The position numbers were made by a program, and so were the translations under genes. Positions 60,169 to 64,000 of a stretch of 64,000 nt of DNA are shown here, piece after piece. Every line of letters begins with the position of its first letter. Position 1 is the stretch's first letter. The DNA is taken from assembly GCF_019880225.1 (NCBI RefSeq), contig NZ_CP082284.1:2108001-2172000 (forward strand), written 5' to 3'. Source of the DNA: Halobaculum rubrum. GTDB taxonomy: Archaea; Halobacteriota; Halobacteria; Halobacteriales; Haloferacaceae. The notes below the pieces were generated by a model. That model worked only from the letters and a program-made list of their open reading frames with translations, was not told the DNA's origin and searched no databases.

Positions 60169-61725
60169 ATGACAAACCTCGTGAGGAACGTCGGTTCGAC
60201 GGTCGAGGAGCACCCGGACGAGACGGCGGTGTGGTACGACGGGACCGACATCAGCTATCGGGATCTGTGGGGCCAGACCGGCGCGTTCGCGTCGGGACTC
60301 GACGACGCCGGCATCGACGTCGGCGGGCGCGTCGGCATCTACCTGCCGAACCTCCCGCAGTTCGTGATCGGCTTCCACGGGACGCTGCGAGCGGGGGGCG
60401 TCGTCGTTCCGATGAACCCGCAGTACAAGTCCCGGGAGATCGAGCACATGCTCGCCGACTCCGGCGCCGAGGTGGTCGTCACGCTGCCGGATCTTGCGGA
60501 ACACGTCGCGGAGGTACGCGACGACACCGACGTGCACACCGTCGTCACGATCGGCCAGGCCGTCGAGGGGACCGTCTCCTTCGAGGAGTTCTGCGGCGAC
60601 CCGGCGTTCGGGACGGTCGACCGCGCGGACGACGACATCGCCTGCCAGCCGTACACCTCGGGGACGACCGGGACCCCGAAGGGCGTGTTGCTCACTCACG
60701 ACAACCTCGCGTCGAACGCCGAGATGTCCGCCTCGCTCGTCCCGGACGGGATCACGACCGACGACAAACAGCTCGGCGTCCTCCCGCTGTTCCACATCTA
60801 CGGGATGACGGTCGTGATGAACTCGACGCTGTTCGACGGCGGGGCGTACTACCCGCTGCCCGCGTGGGACGCCCAGCAGGCGTTCGATCTCATCGAGTCG
60901 CAGGAGCTGACGCTGATGCACGGCGTTCCCGCGATGTACAACGACGCGATCAACCAGCCCGACGCCGCCGAGCGCGACCTCTCGTCGCTCCGCCTGTGTG
61001 GCGTCGGCGGCTCCGGCATCCCTGTCGAGGTGCTGCGCCGCTTCGAGGAGCTGTTCGACGCGACGATCTACGAGGGGTACGGCCTCACCGAGACCAGCCC
61101 GGTCACGCACTTCAACACCCCCGAGAAGGGCCGTCGCGTCGGCTCGATCGGGAAGACGCTCCCCGGCGTCTCGGCGATGGTCGTCGACGACGAGTTCGCG
61201 GAGGTCGCCCCCGTCGACGAGGGGCCGGTCGACGAGGACGAGGTCGAACTGGACGACGTGACCGGCGAGGTCGTCGTCAGCGGACCCAACGTGATGAAGG
61301 GATACCACGACCGCCCCGAGGCGAACGAGGAGGTGTTCACCGAGTCGGGCGGCAAGCGCTGGTTCCACACCGGAGACATCGGCTACCACGACGCGGACGG
61401 CTACTTCTACATCGTCGACCGCGAGAAACACATGATCAACACCGCCGGGTACAACGTCTATCCGCGGGAGGTCGAGGAGTTGCTCTTCGAGCACGAGGCT
61501 GTCGCGGACGCGGCGGTCGTCGGCATCCCGGACGACCGGAGAGGCGAGACGGTGAAGGCGTTCATCGTTCCCACGCCCGGCTCTGACGTGACGCCCGACG
61601 AGATCAGGCAGTTCTGTCTCGACAACCTCGCGGAGTACAAACACCCGCGGGAGGTCGAGTTCGTCGAGGAGCTCCCGCGGACGACGACCGGGAAGGTCCA
61701 GAAGTTCGAGCTCCGCGGGGAGTAG
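60169..61725 (+). CDS. AMP-forming long-chain acyl-CoA ligase
   Basis: 518 aa. YTSGTTGTPKGVLLTHDNL is the adenylation motif, LPLFHIYGMTVVMN and YEGYGLTETSPVTHFN follow, HTGDIGYHDADGYFYIVDREKHMINTAGYNVYPREVEE and the A10 motif LPRTTTGKVQK with its Lys are present. It follows menC by 217 nt, so it could also be considered for the MenE step, but the full length and DREKHMI style fit fatty-acid ligases (FadD-like) better. An acidic insert lies near residue 350. Confidence 0.87.
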   Translation: MTNLVRNVGSTVEEHPDETAVWYDGTDISYRDLWGQTGAFASGLDDAGIDVGGRVGIYLPNLPQFVIGFHGTLRAGGVVVPMNPQYKSREIEHMLADSGAEVVVTLPDLAEHVAEVRDDTDVHTVVTIGQAVEGTVSFEEFCGDPAFGTVDRADDDIACQPYTSGTTGTPKGVLLTHDNLASNAEMSASLVPDGITTDDKQLGVLPLFHIYGMTVVMNSTLFDGGAYYPLPAWDAQQAFDLIESQELTLMHGVPAMYNDAINQPDAAERDLSSLRLCGVGGSGIPVEVLRRFEELFDATIYEGYGLTETSPVTHFNTPEKGRRVGSIGKTLPGVSAMVVDDEFAEVAPVDEGPVDEDEVELDDVTGEVVVSGPNVMKGYHDRPEANEEVFTESGGKRWFHTGDIGYHDADGYFYIVDREKHMINTAGYNVYPREVEELLFEHEAVADAAVVGIPDDRRGETVKAFIVPTPGSDVTPDEIRQFCLDNLAEYKHPREVEFVEELPRTTTGKVQKFELRGE

Positions 61726-61840
61726 CCGGTCGACCGCGGGCCGTCGACCGAGGCAAGTCACGCGCTGTCGATCCGACACCCTCGTCGTGGCTCGCGTCGG
61801 ACGGGGAAACGACCAAACCCCGGGGCGTCATCGCACCGGT

Positions 61841-62650
61841 ATGGCATCCGTAACCGAGTTCTCCGACGGGACGGTCCGACTCGAACGCGACGACGGCGTC
61901 GCACGCATCGTGTTGAACGACCCCGACCGACGAAACGCGCTGTCGGTCGCGATGACCGACGGCATCGAGGCGGCGCTCGACGAACTGGAGGGCGGCGACG
62001 CCCGCTGTGTCGTCGTCGAAGGCGAGGGGCCCGCGTTCTGTGCCGGCGGCGACATCGACTCCATGCAGGAGCGGCAGGGCTCCGACGAGCCGGTGGATCA
62101 CGCGGTCCGTCACGTGATCCAAGAGATCGGCCGCTGTGTCAAACGGGTGTACGAGTGCGAGTTCCCGACGGTCGCCAAGGTGGACGGCGCCGCGTTCGGC
62201 GCCGGCGCGAACCTCGCGATCGCCTGCGACGTGACCGCGCTCCACGAGGACGCCCAGATCGGCTTCGGCTTCCGCGAGGTCGGCCTCGCGGTCGACTCCG
62301 GCACCTCCTACCTCCTCCCGCGGCTCGTCGGGGAGAACGTCGCGAAGGAACTCGTCTACACCGGGGAACTGCTGAGCGCCGAGCGAGCCGAGGAGTTGGG
62401 CGTCGTGAACCACGCCGTCGACGACGACGAGTTCGAGGCGCGCGTCTCGATGCTGATCGATCGGATCGCGTCGGGGCCGACTGTCGCGCTGCGGACCTCC
62501 AAGCGCCTGCTGCGCTCGGAGTTCGCCACCTTGGGCGAGGCGATCGAGCACGAGGCCGGTGCGCAGGCTGCCGTCTTCGACACGCACGACCACGCCGAGG
62601 GCGTCGCCGCGTTTACCGGGAAGCGCCAGCCGGAGTTCGAAGGACGGTAG
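61841..62650 (+). CDS. enoyl-CoA hydratase/isomerase family
   Basis: 269 aa from the ATG at 61841. VARIVLNDPDRRNALSVAM, CVVVEGEGPAFCAGGDIDSMQER with the oxyanion loop, KVDGAAFGAGANLAIACDVTALHEDAQIGFGFREVGLAVDSGTSYLLPRLVG. The usual catalytic Glu pair is only partly evident, as the second block reads REVGLAVDSGTSYLLP, so the reaction may be isomerisation. It follows the acyl-CoA ligase and could work with it. Confidence 0.85.
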   Translation: MASVTEFSDGTVRLERDDGVARIVLNDPDRRNALSVAMTDGIEAALDELEGGDARCVVVEGEGPAFCAGGDIDSMQERQGSDEPVDHAVRHVIQEIGRCVKRVYECEFPTVAKVDGAAFGAGANLAIACDVTALHEDAQIGFGFREVGLAVDSGTSYLLPRLVGENVAKELVYTGELLSAERAEELGVVNHAVDDDEFEARVSMLIDRIASGPTVALRTSKRLLRSEFATLGEAIEHEAGAQAAVFDTHDHAEGVAAFTGKRQPEFEGR

Positions 62651-62737
62651 GGTCCCGACCGACCGCGGGGCGAGCGAGGGTCAGACGGCAGTCCGCGGAG
62701 CGAAACGTAGAAGGGACAACCCGAGAACACTGGTTGC

Positions 62738-63073
62738 ATGGCCGAGTACACCGTAGAGTTCGTCGGCACCGGCGAGACGATCGAGGTGTCCGACAAGCAG
62801 ACCATTCTGAACGCCTGCATCGAGGAGGGCATCGCACAGGAGTACTCCTGTCGCGTCGGGATGTGTCTGGCGTGCACCGCCGAGATCGTCGAGGGCGAGG
62901 TGGCCCAGCAGGCGGCCGTCGCCCGCGCGCTCACCGAGGAGGAGGCCGAAGACTACGCGCTCACCTGCATGGCCCGTGCGCAGTCCGATCTGAAGCTCGA
63001 TCGCGGCAAGTACCCGCCGAGCATCGAGGACGACGCCGCGACGTCCGCCGGCGCCGCGGCCGACGACGATTGA
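62738..63073 (+). CDS. 2Fe-2S ferredoxin, plant type
   Basis: 111 aa electron carrier. Cluster ligands are Cys38, Cys43, Cys46 in YSCRVGMCLACTAEI and Cys77 in ALTCMARA. A long acidic tail (DDAATSAGAAADDD) and acidic surface are typical of halophilic ferredoxins. The start follows GAAACGTAGAAGGGAC. Partners unknown. Confidence 0.93.
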   Translation: MAEYTVEFVGTGETIEVSDKQTILNACIEEGIAQEYSCRVGMCLACTAEIVEGEVAQQAAVARALTEEEAEDYALTCMARAQSDLKLDRGKYPPSIEDDAATSAGAAADDD

Positions 63074-63107
63074 TCGACCACGATCGCGTCGAAAGCGTAG
63101 CCTCGCG

Positions 63108-63302
63108 ATGGCGCAAGCAGGGTCTCGTGAGACCGTCGCCAGCGAGGCTGAGTGGACGACCGTGGACGTGGTCGACGACGGGTCGAGTATCTCCGAGGAG
63201 GAACCGGCGGAGGGGGGCCTCGTCATCGAGAACCTCGGCCCGTGCGGCGTCCGGGTGTCCATGCGCTTCCGGTCGGCGGAGGCAGCCTCGAGTGTGTCCT
63301 GA
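63108..63302 (+). CDS. small acidic protein (64 aa), unknown
   Basis: MAQAGSRETVASEAEWTTVDVVDDG... then GGLVIENLGPCGVRVSMRFRSAEAASSVS. An ordered C-terminal part with GPCGVRV after an acidic head suggests a real protein. It starts 34 nt after the ferredoxin and may be co-transcribed. No family recognised. Confidence 0.5.
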   Translation: MAQAGSRETVASEAEWTTVDVVDDGSSISEEEPAEGGLVIENLGPCGVRVSMRFRSAEAASSVS

Positions 63303-63313
63303 CGAGTGCCGTC

Positions 63314-64000
63314 TCAGCGGTTCGCCTCCAGCCACTCGGCGGCGAAGTCGACGAGCGGCCGCATCCGGCAGACCGTGGCCTCGGCGTCGCCGACGGTTCC
63401 TCGCCATACCTCGCCACCCTGAGCGGACTCGAAGGCGGCCTCGATCGCCCGGAAGTCGTCGCGCGACTCCGGCTCGGTGAACTCGACCCACTCGCGCTCG
63501 CCGTCGACGATCACCGGACCGCCGTCGCGCTCGGGCTCCCCGCCGTAGTCGGCGCGGTACTCCGCGAGGTGCAGCGAGGTGTTCGCGTCGACGCCGATCC
63601 GGACGATCAGCGCGTCGCGGTCGTACAGCCGCGCGAGCGGCGACTCCTCCCCCATCGGCGAGTCGTACGCGTGATCCGCGGTCACCGCCTCGGCGTCGGC
63701 GCCCCACGCCGCGAACGACGTGGTCGGGTGGCGACTCCGCCGCGCACCGGGGCAGTCGCGCAGACACTCCGGGATCGCACCGACACCCCGCGTCGGCGTC
63801 ACATCGGGGCGGTACGGCGCCGCCTCCGCTTTGATCGACTCGACCCACTCGTCCGGAACGGGGGGGTTCTCCCAGCTCGTGGGGTCGGACAGCTGCGTCG
63901 AGTGGGTCGGCACCGCGAGCGTCCCCCGCGCGGTCACCGCCCCCAGCAGCGCGTCGACGACGGTCGGCGCGCCGCCGGCGACCCACCCGATCGCCGACAG
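63314..64000 (-). CDS. aminoglycoside N3-acetyltransferase (AAC(3))-like, C-terminal part
   Basis: The frame stays open to the window edge and reads SAIGWVAGGAPTVVDALLGAVTARGTLAVPTHSTQ, the AAC(3) start of the mature fold, then HPTTSFAAWGADAEAVTADHAYDSPMGEESPLARLYDRDALIVRIGVDANTSLHLAEYRADY, the acetyl-CoA and antibiotic-pocket region with the HPxxSF and SLHLAEYR blocks. The N-terminus is missing. In archaea such proteins may acetylate other amines, so resistance is not implied. Confidence 0.86.
   Translation of the reverse strand: MSAIGWVAGGAPTVVDALLGAVTARGTLAVPTHSTQLSDPTSWENPPVPDEWVESIKAEAAPYRPDVTPTRGVGAIPECLRDCPGARRSRHPTTSFAAWGADAEAVTADHAYDSPMGEESPLARLYDRDALIVRIGVDANTSLHLAEYRADYGGEPERDGGPVIVDGEREWVEFTEPESRDDFRAIEAAFESAQGGEVWRGTVGDAEATVCRMRPLVDFAAEWLEANR

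Noticed and set aside
60169-61725. Naming the 60169 ligase MenE because it follows menC
   Set aside because: Sequence style, length and full A10 motif fit fatty-acid ligases; the 500-2413 gene resembles MenE more. Left open in the annotation.
1-64000. CRISPR array, rRNA operon or insertion sequence
   Set aside because: No regular spacer repeats, no rRNA signatures and no transposase domain were seen in the window.

Overview
The window is a stretch of haloarchaeal (class Halobacteria) chromosome, most like a Halorubrum or Haloferax relative. Evidence seen directly: GC is very high, with strong G/C preference at third codon positions. The predicted proteins are acidic, often with Asp/Glu/Gly-rich linkers. 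Many start codons lie 25-30 nt downstream of a TATA-like box, which fits leaderless transcription. The gene content is archaeal: TFE, archaeal NAC, TrmI, a UbiA-type archaeal lipid prenyltransferase, a HEWD-type zinc protein, KaiC-like ATPases and a divergent tubulin/FtsZ-superfamily protein. No rRNA, CRISPR array, intact insertion sequence or prophage was found. The one RNA gene is a tRNA-Arg (TCG).

Layout. 0-7 kb, minus strand: the 5' part of an acyl-CoA dehydrogenase, a probable o-succinylbenzoate-CoA ligase (MenE), a secreted thermonuclease-like protein, methylmalonyl-CoA epimerase and methylmalonyl-CoA mutase. 7-17.5 kb: methyltransferases, a hydratase/creatininase pair, the NAC-trmI pair, the tfe-DUF2110-lipoprotein cluster, a phosphoglycolate phosphatase-type HAD enzyme and small zinc proteins. 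17.8-24.5 kb: an XPD/DinG-like helicase, a possible membrane regulator plus subtilase-like operon, and an MFS transporter. 24.6-41 kb: two GT4 glycosyltransferases, a Gly/Met-rich protein, a CRTAC1-like protein, an AIR-synthase-like enzyme, a hydrolase, a second MFS transporter, kynureninase, an SDR, a flippase, a lipid kinase and a KaiC-like ATPase. 41-48 kb: a MATE exporter, a beta-oxidation pair, DHFR and the divergent tubulin-like protein. 48.4-50.8 kb: an accessory patch with a PD-(D/E)XK-like protein, a 5'-truncated DUF234-type ATPase remnant and tRNA-Arg. 51-64 kb: archaeal lipid UbiA, a RecA-like ATPase, then the menaquinone block (menD, menB, menA, menC), an acyl-CoA ligase, an enoyl-CoA hydratase, a 2Fe-2S ferredoxin and the C-terminal part of an AAC(3)-type acetyltransferase.

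How the genes work together. Menaquinone synthesis is split: menD, menB, menA and menC lie within 6.6 kb, while the MenE candidate is more than 50 kb away and no isochorismate synthase is present. Fatty-acid and propionyl-CoA catabolism is represented by acyl-CoA dehydrogenase, acyl-CoA ligase, two hydratases, 3-hydroxyacyl-CoA dehydrogenase, and methylmalonyl-CoA mutase with its epimerase. The least explained parts are the membrane regulator with a subtilase that lacks its catalytic Asp, the tubulin-like protein with an altered catalytic loop, the nuclease-like/DUF234 patch beside tRNA-Arg, the thermonuclease flanked by duplicated domains, and several very small membrane proteins. No single obviously new multi-gene system stands out; these are the leads worth checking.
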